Source of the DNA: Ramlibacter agri
GTDB lineage: Bacteria > Pseudomonadota > Gammaproteobacteria > Burkholderiales > Burkholderiaceae_C
Assembly: GCF_012927085.1 (NCBI RefSeq)
Contig: NZ_JABBFX010000001.1
Span: 992,001-1,056,000 of the forward strand
Length of the DNA stretch: 64,000 nucleotides
Direction: 5' to 3'
The notes below the pieces were generated by a model. That model had not been told where the DNA came from and ran no database searches. It worked only from the letters and a program-made list of their open reading frames with translations. The translations under genes were made by a program, and so were the position numbers. This document shows positions 34,250 through 42,003 of this stretch, piece by piece. How positions within the stretch are numbered: the stretch's first letter is position 1; every line of letters starts with the position of its first letter.

Positions 34250-35415
34250 TGGAAAGCACTCTTCGTCATCCCCGCGAAGGCGGGGACCCAGGGCTCCCTG
34301 CGGCCGGGACGCCCTGGGTTCCCGCCTCCGCGGGAATGACGGTCACGCGCGGGTCGCGCGCAAGCCTGGTGGCGCTCCCAATGGCGGCGATCCTCGTCGT
34401 GGTCGCGGCCACGCTCCCCTTCTGGGCCGAATCCAGCTGGATGCGCGAGTTCGTCGAGATCGCCAGCTACTTCATCTTCGCGATGATGTGGAACCTGCTG
34501 GCCGGCTACGGCGGCATGGTCAGCATCGGGCAGCAGGCTTTCCTGGGCCTGGGCGGTTACGGGATGCTGGCGCTGGGCAACTTCGCCGGCATGAACCCCT
34601 TCCTCGCCGTGCCGCTCGGCGGGCTCGCCGCGGCGCTGATCGCGCTGCCCGTCTCGTGGGTCGCCTTCCGCCTGCAGGGCGGCTACTTCGCCATCGGCAC
34701 CTGGGTCATCGCCGAAGTGTTCCGCCTCTCCATCGCCAACGTGCCGGCGGTGGGCGGCGGCTCGGGCACCACGCTCACGGCACTGCGCGGCTTCGAGCGC
34801 GGCACCCGCGAGAGCCTCACCTACTGGATCGCGCTCGCCAGCGTCGTGGCCTGCGTCGCCGGCGTCTACCTGTTCCTGCGCAGCAAGCAGGGCCTGGCGC
34901 TGATGGCGATCCGCGACAACGAGGTGGCCGCGGAGTCGCAAGGCATCGCGGTGCGGCGCATGAAGCTGGCCGTGTACACGGTGGCCGCCTTCGGCGCCGG
35001 GCTGGCCGGCGCGCTGTACTTCGTCGGCAACCTGCGCATCAGCCCGGATGCGGCCTTCAGCGTGAACTGGACGGCCTTCGCGATCTTCATGGTGGTGATC
35101 GGCGGCATCGGCCGCATCGAAGGGCCGATCGTCGGCGCGCTGATCTTCTGGGCGCTGAACAAGTTCTTCAGCGATTGGGGCACCTGGTACCTGCTGGGAC
35201 TGGGCCTGCTGGCGATCGTGGTGACGCTGTTCTTCAAGCAGGGACTGTGGGGCTATGCGCAGCAGCGCTGGGGCTGGTCGCTGTTCCCGACTCAGCGACG
35301 CCTCGTCACATCGCGAGCCGCTGCGAAATCTCCTGCGCCGCCTGCCGCAGCGGCGCCAGCATCGCATCCTGCATCTGCCGCGCCGTCGTCCGGTTCGCCT
35401 GTCCGCTCACATTGA
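34246..35415 (+). CDS. livM: LivM-like ABC transporter permease with a repeat element in its 5' end
   Basis: A second permease of the importer, up to 389 residues. The core from about residue 46 is typical: NLLAGYGGMVSIGQQAFLGL, RLQGGYFAIGTWVIAEVFRL, and the coupling loop AIRDNEVAAESQGI. Residues 7-32 are translated from a dispersed palindromic repeat (PREGGDPG and WVPASAGMT), so the true start may be ATG 34336 or GTG 34369 rather than ATG 34246, which overlaps the livH stop. The Ala/Pro/Ser-rich C-terminal tail (about 40 residues) reads through 110 bases of the convergent iclR gene and is probably non-essential. Confidence 0.85.
   Translation: MMESTLRHPREGGDPGLPAAGTPWVPASAGMTVTRGSRASLVALPMAAILVVVAATLPFWAESSWMREFVEIASYFIFAMMWNLLAGYGGMVSIGQQAFLGLGGYGMLALGNFAGMNPFLAVPLGGLAAALIALPVSWVAFRLQGGYFAIGTWVIAEVFRLSIANVPAVGGGSGTTLTALRGFERGTRESLTYWIALASVVACVAGVYLFLRSKQGLALMAIRDNEVAAESQGIAVRRMKLAVYTVAAFGAGLAGALYFVGNLRISPDAAFSVNWTAFAIFMVVIGGIGRIEGPIVGALIFWALNKFFSDWGTWYLLGLGLLAIVVTLFFKQGLWGYAQQRWGWSLFPTQRRLVTSRAAAKSPAPPAAAAPASHPASAAPSSGSPVRSH
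34264..34341. repeat. Dispersed imperfect palindrome, copy 1, within the 5' part of livM
   Basis: The outer arms CGTCATCCCCGCG and CGCGGGAATGACG are followed inward by GGCGGGGACCCAGGG and CCCTGGGTTCCCGCC, 78 bases in all. A second copy is at 38748-38849. Such elements, translated as RHPREGGDP and WVPAFAGMT, are common in betaproteobacterial genomes and are presumably non-autonomous mobile or REP-like sequences. Confidence 0.85.
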
Positions 35416-36091
35416 TCGCCGCGACCATCCGCCCCGCGCGATTCAGCACCGGCGCGGCCATCGACACCAGCCCTTCTTCCAGCTCCTGGTTCACCAGCGA
35501 CCAGCCCTGCTTGCGCGCCTGCTGCACCTTGGCCAGGATGGCCTCCGGCTCGACCAGCGTGTAGCGCGTGCGCGCATCCAGCTTGCTCGCACGCAGCAAG
35601 GCCATCGCCTCTTCGTCCGACAAGCCAGCCAGCAGCATCCGCCCCATCGACGTGCAATAAGCCGGCAGCCGCGAGCCGATACCCAGCGAATTGCGCATGA
35701 TCGTGCGCGTCGACACGCGCAGCACGTAGACGATGTCCGTGCCTTCCAGCACCGCCGCGGAGCAGGATTCCTTCACCTCCTCCACCAGCGCTTCCATCAG
35801 CGGCTCCGCCACGTTCCACATCGGCATCGACGAGAGATAGGCGAAGCCCAGGTCCAGGATGCGCGGCGTCAGCGCGAACAGCTTGCCGTCGCTCTCCACG
35901 TAGCCCAGAGTCTGCAAGGTGAGCAGGATGCGCCGCGCGCCGGCGCGGGTGAGGCCGGTGCGCGCCGCCACGTCGCTCAAGGTCTGCCGCGGCGACTGCG
36001 CGTTGAAGGAGCGGATCACCTCCAGCCCGCGGGCGAAGCTCTGCACGTAGGCATCGCCGGGGCGCAATTCGGGGTTATTCGGGCGGTCCAT
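35306..36091 (-). CDS. pcaR: IclR-family regulator of the PcaR/PcaU/PobR type
   Basis: A 261-residue IclR-type transcription factor. The N-terminal helix-turn-helix is TLSDVAARTGLTRAGARRIL, and the effector domain contains the subgroup blocks LPAYCTSMGRMLLAGL and GWSLVNQELEEGLVSMAAPV. It belongs to the aromatic-pathway branch (PcaR, PcaU, PobR), which responds to protocatechuate, 3-oxoadipate or 4-hydroxybenzoate. It is divergent from pcaI, with a triple half-site operator between. Its 3' end overlaps livM by 110 bases in the opposite direction. Confidence 0.9.
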   Translation of the reverse strand: MDRPNNPELRPGDAYVQSFARGLEVIRSFNAQSPRQTLSDVAARTGLTRAGARRILLTLQTLGYVESDGKLFALTPRILDLGFAYLSSMPMWNVAEPLMEALVEEVKESCSAAVLEGTDIVYVLRVSTRTIMRNSLGIGSRLPAYCTSMGRMLLAGLSDEEAMALLRASKLDARTRYTLVEPEAILAKVQQARKQGWSLVNQELEEGLVSMAAPVLNRAGRMVAAINVSGQANRTTARQMQDAMLAPLRQAAQEISQRLAM

Positions 36092-36117
36092 GGGTTTGGC
36101 TTGTAGAATTCATTATA

Positions 36118-36142
36118 CGAACACTTGTTCGAATAGCGAACA
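36118..36142. promoter_or_regulatory. Operator for the IclR-type regulator: palindrome plus direct half-site
   Basis: CGAACA (36118-36123), TGTTCG (36126-36131) and CGAACA (36137-36142) form one palindrome plus one direct repeat. This is the three-half-site layout known for PcaU and PobR of Acinetobacter. It lies between the iclR start (36091) and the pcaI start (36160), with AGGAG just downstream. Confidence 0.78.
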
Positions 36143-36159
36143 TTTAGGAGTTCTTCCCC

Positions 36160-36861
36160 ATGATCGACAAGATCGCGGCCTCGATCCCCGAGGCCCTGGC
36201 CGGCGTGCGCGACGGCGCCACCGTGCTGATCGGCGGCTTCGGCACCTCCGGCATTCCCGGCGAGCTGATCGACGGCCTGATCGAGCACGGCGCCCGCGAC
36301 CTCACCGTCGTCAACAACAACGCCGGCAACGGCGACACCGGCCTGGCGGCGCTGCTGAAGACCGGCCGCGTGCGCAAGATCATCTGCAGCTTCCCGCGCC
36401 AGGTGGACAGCTTCGTGTTCGACGAGCTGTATCGCAGCGCCAAGATCGAGCTGGAACTGGTGCCGCAAGGCAACCTGGCCGAGCGCATCCGCGCGGCCGG
36501 CGCCGGCATCGGCGCCTTCTTCTGCCCCACCGGCTACGGCACCGAGCTGGCCAAGGGCAAGGAGACGCGCGAGATCAACGGCAGGCAGTACGTGCTGGAA
36601 CACCCGATCCACGCCGACGTCGCGCTGATCAAGGCCGAGGCGGGCGACCGCTGGGGCAACCTCACCTATCGCATGGCCGCGCGCAACTTCGGCCCGGTGA
36701 TGGCCACGGCCGCCAAGCTGACCATCGCCAGCGTGTTCGAGATCAAGGAGCTGGGCCAGCTCGATCCGGAAGCGATCGTCACCCCGGGCATCTTCGTCGG
36801 CAAGATCGTCAAGATCCCGCGCGTCGCCACGCAAGGCGCCGGCTTCAAGAAGGCAGCATGA
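36160..36861 (+). CDS. pcaI: 3-oxoadipate CoA-transferase subunit A
   Basis: The alpha chain (233 residues) of succinyl-CoA:3-oxoadipate CoA-transferase, which activates 3-oxoadipate in the beta-ketoadipate pathway. The family signature VLIGGFGTSGIPGELIDGL is near the N-terminus, and NNNAGNGDTGLAALL and FFCPTGYGTELA follow. An AGGAG site 9 bases before the ATG supports the start. The stop overlaps the pcaJ start. The operator for the divergent IclR regulator lies 18-42 bases upstream. Confidence 0.93.
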   Translation: MIDKIAASIPEALAGVRDGATVLIGGFGTSGIPGELIDGLIEHGARDLTVVNNNAGNGDTGLAALLKTGRVRKIICSFPRQVDSFVFDELYRSAKIELELVPQGNLAERIRAAGAGIGAFFCPTGYGTELAKGKETREINGRQYVLEHPIHADVALIKAEAGDRWGNLTYRMAARNFGPVMATAAKLTIASVFEIKELGQLDPEAIVTPGIFVGKIVKIPRVATQGAGFKKAA

Positions 36862-37505
36862 ACATGGCTTACCAGAAGCGAACCAAGGACCAGCTGGCCG
36901 CCCGCGTGGCGCGCGACATGTTCGACGGCGCCTACGTCAACCTGGGCATCGGCATGCCCACGGCCGTCGCCAACCACCTGCCACCCGGCATCGAGATCGT
37001 GCTGCACTCCGAGAACGGCATCCTGGGCATGGGCCCGGCGCCGGCCGCGGGCAGCGAAGACTACGACCTCATCAACGCCGGCAAGCAGCCGGTGACCTTG
37101 CTGCCCGGCGGCGCCTTCTTCCATCACGCCGACTCCTTCGGCATGATGCGCGGCGGCCACCTGGACATCTGCGTGCTGGGCGCCTTCCAGGTTTCGGCCA
37201 AGGGCGACCTCGCCAACTGGAGCACCGGCGAGCCCGGTGCCATCCCCGCCGTCGGCGGCGCCATGGACCTCGCCATCGGCGCCAAGCAGACCTGGGTGAT
37301 GATGGACCTGCTCACCAAGAAGGGCGAAAGCAAGGTGGTGGAGCGCTGCAACTACCCGCTGACCGGCGTGGGTTGCGTGAAGCGCATCTACACGGACCTT
37401 GCTACGCTGGAATGCACCCCGCAGGGGCTGAAGCTGATCGACGCCGTCGACGGCCTCAGCCACGCGGAACTCGAGAAACTCGTCGGCCTGCCGATTTCCG
37501 CCTGA
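36858..37505 (+). CDS. pcaJ: 3-oxoadipate CoA-transferase subunit B
   Basis: The beta chain (215 residues) with the catalytic Glu in LHSENGILGMGP, the SENG motif of class I CoA transferases. NLGIGMPTAVANHLP and GGAFFHHADSFGMMRGGH are further signature blocks. It begins with ATG 36858, overlapping the pcaI stop by 4 bases; a second ATG at 36864 is possible. It works with PcaI to form 3-oxoadipyl-CoA, the substrate of the thiolase encoded next. Confidence 0.94.
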   Translation: MNMAYQKRTKDQLAARVARDMFDGAYVNLGIGMPTAVANHLPPGIEIVLHSENGILGMGPAPAAGSEDYDLINAGKQPVTLLPGGAFFHHADSFGMMRGGHLDICVLGAFQVSAKGDLANWSTGEPGAIPAVGGAMDLAIGAKQTWVMMDLLTKKGESKVVERCNYPLTGVGCVKRIYTDLATLECTPQGLKLIDAVDGLSHAELEKLVGLPISA

Positions 37506-37536
37506 TTTGGCAGCCTGAACCCAGGAGACCTCTGAA

Positions 37537-38742
37537 ATGACCCGCCAAGCTTTCATCTGCGATGCGATCCGCACGCCCTTCGGCCGCTACGGCGGCGCGC
37601 TGTCCTCGGTGCGCACCGACGACCTCGGCGCCATCCCCCTCAAGGCGCTGATGGCGCGCCACACCAAGGTCGACTGGCAGGCCGTCACCGACGTCCTGTA
37701 CGGCTGCGCCAACCAGGCCGGCGAAGACAACCGCAACGTCGCCCGCATGGCCACGCTGCTGGCCGGCCTGCCGATAGCCGTGCCCGGCGCCACCATCAAC
37801 CGCCTGTGCGGTTCCGGCCTGGATGCGGTCGGCACCGCCGCTCGCGCCATCAAGTCGGGCGAAGCCTCGCTGATGATCGCGGGCGGCGTCGAGAGCATGA
37901 GCCGCGCGCCCTTCGTCATGCCCAAGGCCGAGAGCGCCTTCAGCCGCTCGAACGCGGTGTACGACACCACCATCGGCTGGCGCTTCATCAACAAGCTGCT
38001 GAAGGAACAGTACGGCGTCGACGCCATGCCCGAGACGGCGGAGAACGTCGCCACCGACTACAAGATCGAGCGCGCGGCGCAGGACCGCATGGCCCTCGCC
38101 TCCCAGCTGAAGGCCGTGGCCGCGCAGAAGGCCGGTTTCTTCGACGCCGAGATCACGCCGGTGACGATCCCGCAGAAGAAGGGCGATGCCATCGTCGTCA
38201 GCAAGGACGAGCATCCGCGCGAGACCTCGCTGGAAGCGCTGGCCAAGCTCAAGGGCGTGGTGCGTCCCGACGGCACGGTGACCGCCGGCAACGCCAGCGG
38301 CGTCAATGACGGTTCCTGTGCGCTGCTGCTGGCCGATGAAGCCACCGCCGCCAAGAACGGCCTGACGCCGCGTGCCCGCATCGTCGGCATGGCCACCGCC
38401 GGCGTGGCGCCGCGCGTCATGGGCATCGGCCCGGCGCCGGCCACGCAGAAGGTGCTGGCGCTGACCGGCATCAAGCTGGAGCAGATCGACGTCATCGAGC
38501 TGAACGAAGCCTTCGCCGCGCAAGGCCTGGCCGTGCTGCGCATGCTGGGCCTGCAGGACGACGACCCCCGGGTCAACCCGAATGGCGGCGCGATCGCGCT
38601 GGGCCATCCGCTGGGGGCTTCGGGCGCGCGCCTGGCCACCACCGCCGTCAACCAGCTGCACCGCAGCGGCGGCCGCTACGCGCTGTGCACGATGTGCATC
38701 GGCGTGGGGCAGGGCATCGCCGTCATCCTGGAACACGTGTAA
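37537..38742 (+). CDS. pcaF: 3-oxoadipyl-CoA thiolase
   Basis: A 401-residue thiolase that splits 3-oxoadipyl-CoA into acetyl-CoA and succinyl-CoA, the end of the aromatic pathway. The nucleophile Cys91 is in NRLCGSGLDAV, the His is in LGHPLGASGAR, and the second catalytic Cys387 is in CTMCIGVGQG. The SMSRAPFVMPKAESAFSR block is typical of PcaF/PaaJ. CAGGAGA precedes the ATG. The transcript probably ends at the hairpin 46 bases downstream. Confidence 0.94.
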   Translation: MTRQAFICDAIRTPFGRYGGALSSVRTDDLGAIPLKALMARHTKVDWQAVTDVLYGCANQAGEDNRNVARMATLLAGLPIAVPGATINRLCGSGLDAVGTAARAIKSGEASLMIAGGVESMSRAPFVMPKAESAFSRSNAVYDTTIGWRFINKLLKEQYGVDAMPETAENVATDYKIERAAQDRMALASQLKAVAAQKAGFFDAEITPVTIPQKKGDAIVVSKDEHPRETSLEALAKLKGVVRPDGTVTAGNASGVNDGSCALLLADEATAAKNGLTPRARIVGMATAGVAPRVMGIGPAPATQKVLALTGIKLEQIDVIELNEAFAAQGLAVLRMLGLQDDDPRVNPNGGAIALGHPLGASGARLATTAVNQLHRSGGRYALCTMCIGVGQGIAVILEHV

Positions 38743-38747
38743 ACCCT

Positions 38748-38849
38748 CGTCATCCCCGCGGAGGCGGGGACCCAGGGCATTGAAATGAACGCGGCCGCCG
38801 GCCGCGTTTTCTTTGGGCGCCCCAGCTTCCCGCCTTCGCGGGAATGACG
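38748..38849. repeat. Dispersed imperfect palindrome, copy 2, after pcaF
   Basis: The same outer arms as the copy in livM (CGTCATCCCCGCG and CGCGGGAATGACG, with GGCGGGGACCCAGGG on the left), but the centre holds a separate hairpin-terminator of about 26 bases. The total is 102 bases. It begins 6 bases after the pcaF stop. Confidence 0.85.
38788..38813 (+). terminator. Rho-independent terminator of pcaIJF, nested inside a repeat
   Basis: The arms AACGCGGCC (38788-38796) and GGCCGCGTT (38800-38808) around a 3-base loop are followed by TTCTTT. The stem is strong and GC-rich. It lies in the middle of repeat copy 2. Confidence 0.85.
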
Positions 38850-38932
38850 AAGGGTGCTCTTCCAAGCGCCGGAAAACTGAATTCCGGCGCTCCAGCTTGC
38901 AAGCCGCGGGGGCGCGCAACACACTGCGCGCC

Positions 38933-39082
38933 ATGGAGACAAGCAAGATCCGTCGCCGCAGCGTGCTCGCGGCGGCTGCAGGCGCGGCCGCTCTCGCCGG
39001 TTGCGCCAGCCAGCCCGCCAAGCCGCCGCAACCCGTCTCCGTCATCAGCTTCGGCAGGGGTGTCAACCTCCGCGACCCTTGA
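38933..39082 (+). CDS. Very small putative lipoprotein
   Basis: A 49-residue frame starting METSKIRRRSVLAAAAG, with a hydrophobic stretch ending in the lipobox LAGC (Cys near residue 23) and a short polar tail. Twin Arg residues before the hydrophobic stretch resemble a Tat lipoprotein signal. It has no strong ribosome site and could be a remnant of a longer gene or non-coding. It lies between the repeat and the next operon. Confidence 0.4.
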   Translation: METSKIRRRSVLAAAAGAAALAGCASQPAKPPQPVSVISFGRGVNLRDP

Positions 39083-39171
39083 ACGACCCCGACAAGTGCA
39101 TCGACCGCCGTTACTGGCGGCAGGCGATGGCGGGCTGAACACGCAAGCAGAGAAGAGAGAGAGACAGAGAG

Positions 39172-40095
39172 ATGGCAAACCAGATCGGATGGATCGGCCT
39201 CGGCCGCATGGGCGAGGCAATGGTCAAGCGGCTGCTGAAGGCCGGCTTCGGCGCGAAGGTGTGGAACCGCACGCGCAGCAAGGCGGAACCGCTGGCCGAA
39301 TACGGCGCGGAGATCGTCAACCACAAGACCGACCTCGCCAGCTGCGAGGTGGTGTTCACCATGGTCTCCACCACCGACGACCTCAAGGAGGTGCTGTTCG
39401 GCGAAGGCGGCCTGGTGACGGGCGCGGAGAAGCCGAAGGTGGTGGTCGATTCGTCCTCCATCTCGCAGGAGGGCTCGGCCGAGATCCGCGAGCAGCTGGA
39501 AGCCATGGGCGTGGCCTACCTCTGCGCGCCGGTGTCCGGCAACGCCAAGGTGGCCAAGGCGGGCAAGCTGCTGATCGTCTGCTCCGGCCCGCAGGCGTTG
39601 TACGACAAGGCGCAGCCCTTCCTGCAGGCCATGGGCCGCAAGGCGATGTGGGTGGGCGAGGGCGAGCTGGCCCGCATCTGGAAGATCGCGCACAACACGA
39701 TGTTCGGCGTGATCATCCAGAACCTGTGCGAGATCACGGTGCTGGCCGAAAAGGCCGGCATCCCGCGCCACGTGTTCCTCGAGAGCATCAACGACTCGGT
39801 GCTCGGCTCGATGTACACGCGCTACAAGACGCCGATGCTGTCCAACCTCACCTTCGACCAGGTGACCTTCACGCCCAAGCTGCTGCTGAAGGACATGGAC
39901 CTGGGCATGGGCGCGGCCAAGGCGCACGGTGTCGCCATGCCGGCCGCCGCCGCCACGCGCGAATCGGTGGCGCGCATGGTGGGCCGCGGTTACGAGGACA
40001 TCGACTTCGCCGTGCTGCTGGTGGAAATGGCCAAGGACGCGGGGCTGGAACTGAAGCCTGCCAACGTGAAGATCAGCGACGGCCTGGAATCCTGA
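39172..40095 (+). CDS. NAD(P)-dependent 3-hydroxyisobutyrate dehydrogenase-family oxidoreductase
   Basis: A 307-residue beta-hydroxyacid dehydrogenase. The Rossmann GxGxxG is in IGWIGLGRMGEAMVKRLL, the substrate loop in VSGNAKVAKAGKL (normally DAPVSGG, here APVSGNA), and the catalytic Lys in WKIAHNTMFGVI. It oxidises a hydroxy acid or reduces its semialdehyde; the substrate is unknown. GAGAGAGAGAC-type purine-rich sequence precedes the ATG. It begins an operon with a Bug receptor, a second enzyme of this family and a serine hydrolase. Confidence 0.88.
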   Translation: MANQIGWIGLGRMGEAMVKRLLKAGFGAKVWNRTRSKAEPLAEYGAEIVNHKTDLASCEVVFTMVSTTDDLKEVLFGEGGLVTGAEKPKVVVDSSSISQEGSAEIREQLEAMGVAYLCAPVSGNAKVAKAGKLLIVCSGPQALYDKAQPFLQAMGRKAMWVGEGELARIWKIAHNTMFGVIIQNLCEITVLAEKAGIPRHVFLESINDSVLGSMYTRYKTPMLSNLTFDQVTFTPKLLLKDMDLGMGAAKAHGVAMPAAAATRESVARMVGRGYEDIDFAVLLVEMAKDAGLELKPANVKISDGLES

Positions 40096-40125
40096 ACCCC
40101 AAACCTTCGTGAGAGGAGACAAGAC

Positions 40126-41085
40126 ATGAAGCGACTCATCACCCTCCTGGCCGCCACCCTGCTCGCTGGCGTGGCCGCCGCGCAGTCAGCCTATCCGAAC
40201 AAGCCGATCCGGTTCATCGTGCCCTTCACGCCGGGCAGCGGCACCGACATCATTGCCCGCACCGTGGGCGACGTGATGGGGAAGAACCTGGGCCAGCCCA
40301 TCGTCATCGACAACAAGCCGGGCGCCGGCGGCACCATCGGCGCCGCGCAGGTGGCGCGCAGCGAGCCGGATGGCTACACGGTGCTGGTCCACTCCTCCGG
40401 CCATGCGCTGAACCCCGCGATCTATCCCAACCTCTCCTACGACACGCTGAAGGACCTGACCGGCGTGACGCCGCTCGCGGCGCTGCCCAACGTGATGGTC
40501 GTGTCGCCCACGCGCGGCTGGAAGACGGTGGCAGACGTCGTGGCCGCGGCCAAGGCCAAGCCGGGCCAGCTCAATTACGCATCGGCCGGCGTCGGCAGCG
40601 CGACCCACCTGAACGCGGAGAAGTTCAAGCTGCAGGCCGGCATCGACGCGGTGCACGTTCCTTTCAAGGGCACGCCGGAAGCGCTGAGCGACGTCATCGG
40701 CGGCCGCGACGACTGGTTCTTCGCGCCGCTGTCCTCGGCCCTGCCGCTGATCAAGGACGGCAAGCTGCTGGCGCTGGCCGTCAGTACCGCGAGCCGCTCG
40801 CCTGCGCTGCCGGATGTGCCGACCACGGTGGAAGCCGGCGTGCCCGGCTCCGACTACACCTTCTGGGTCGGCATGATCGTGCCCTCGGCCACGCCGCCGG
40901 CCGTCGTCAAGCGCCTGCATGACGAAGCGGTGAAGGCATTGAACACGCCCGAGGTGAAGCAGCGCCTCGCCAACCTGGGCGCGGAAGCGTTCACGATGGA
41001 GCCGGCGGCCTTCAACGGCTACATCAAGACCGAGATGGAATCGGCCGCGCAGATCGCCAAGGCCGCCAACCTGAAGGCGCAATGA
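40126..41085 (+). CDS. Bug/TctC-family periplasmic solute receptor
   Basis: A 319-residue receptor with a signal peptide (LITLLAATLLAGVAAAQ). It has the family opening YPNKPIRFIVPFTPGSGTDIIAR (read in parts), IDNKPGAGGTIGAAQVA, VHVPFKGTPEALSDVIGG and an Asp-containing loop. It probably binds a carboxylate handled by the dehydrogenases encoded on either side; no TctAB membrane genes are adjacent. AGGAGAC lies before the ATG. The stop overlaps the next ATG. Confidence 0.92.
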   Translation: MKRLITLLAATLLAGVAAAQSAYPNKPIRFIVPFTPGSGTDIIARTVGDVMGKNLGQPIVIDNKPGAGGTIGAAQVARSEPDGYTVLVHSSGHALNPAIYPNLSYDTLKDLTGVTPLAALPNVMVVSPTRGWKTVADVVAAAKAKPGQLNYASAGVGSATHLNAEKFKLQAGIDAVHVPFKGTPEALSDVIGGRDDWFFAPLSSALPLIKDGKLLALAVSTASRSPALPDVPTTVEAGVPGSDYTFWVGMIVPSATPPAVVKRLHDEAVKALNTPEVKQRLANLGAEAFTMEPAAFNGYIKTEMESAAQIAKAANLKAQ

Positions 41086-41948
41086 TGCGGGTGCACGTCA
41101 TCGGCGTCGGCAAGATGGGGCTGCCGATGGCGCTGCATTTCCGGCGCGGTGGCCACGTCGTCAGCGTGCAGGACACGGCGCCGGAGCGGCTCGCGCTGGC
41201 CCGAGCCGCCGGGCTCGCCGTCGACGCGCAAGCGCTGCGCGGGGCCGAGGTGGTGCTGTCTTCGCTGCCGCACGACGACGCGCTGCTGGCCGTCGGTGGC
41301 CAGGTCGCACGCGAGGCGTCGCGCGGCACCATCTATATGGACACCAGCACCGTATCGCCGCGCGTATCGGCCGCGGTGGCACGGGCTTGTTCGGAAGCGG
41401 GCATCGCCCACGTGCGGGCCACCGTTTCCGGCAACAACCACATGGCCGAAGCGGCGCAGCTGACCGTGATGGCGTCGGGCCCGCGCGAGGCCTACGACGC
41501 CGTGCAGCCGCTGCTGCAACTGCTCGGCCCGGCCCAGTTCTGGCTGGGCGACGCCGAGCAGGCGCGGCTGATGAAGCTGGTGGTCAACCTGATGATCGCG
41601 CAGACCAGCGCGATGCTGGCCGAAGCGCTGGCGCTGGGGCGCAAGGGCGGCCTGCAGTGGGAAGACATGTGGTCCGTGCTCACGGCCAGCGCGGTCGCCT
41701 CGCCGATCCTCAAGGCGAAGTCGGTGCAGCTGGCCAAGCGGGACTTCACGCCGACCTTCACGGTGGAACAGATGATCAAGGACCTGGGGCTGATCCTCGG
41801 CGCCGGTTCCGCCAACCACGTGCCGCTGCCGCAGACCGCGGCGACCTTGCAGCTGATGCAGGCCGCCGTGGCGCAAGGGCGCGGCGGCGAGGACTACGCG
41901 GCGATCATCCGCACCGTCGAAACCGCCGCCGGTCTTTCGCCCGATTGA
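41082..41948 (+). CDS. NAD(P)-dependent 3-hydroxyisobutyrate dehydrogenase-family oxidoreductase (second copy)
   Basis: A 288-residue relative of the enzyme encoded at 39172. It has VIGVGKMGLPMALHF as the dinucleotide site, the substrate loop RATVSGNNHMAEAA (again SGN instead of SGG) and the catalytic Lys in MKLVVNLMIAQTS. It overlaps the Bug gene by 4 bases (ATGATG). Two divergent paralogues in one operon suggest either consecutive oxidations or handling of stereoisomers. Confidence 0.87.
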   Translation: MMRVHVIGVGKMGLPMALHFRRGGHVVSVQDTAPERLALARAAGLAVDAQALRGAEVVLSSLPHDDALLAVGGQVAREASRGTIYMDTSTVSPRVSAAVARACSEAGIAHVRATVSGNNHMAEAAQLTVMASGPREAYDAVQPLLQLLGPAQFWLGDAEQARLMKLVVNLMIAQTSAMLAEALALGRKGGLQWEDMWSVLTASAVASPILKAKSVQLAKRDFTPTFTVEQMIKDLGLILGAGSANHVPLPQTAATLQLMQAAVAQGRGGEDYAAIIRTVETAAGLSPD

Positions 41949-42003
41949 CGTTGCCCGCCCGGCCCGCTTAGCCTGCGCCCATCGCAGCGGCGAAGGAGAA
42001 GCG

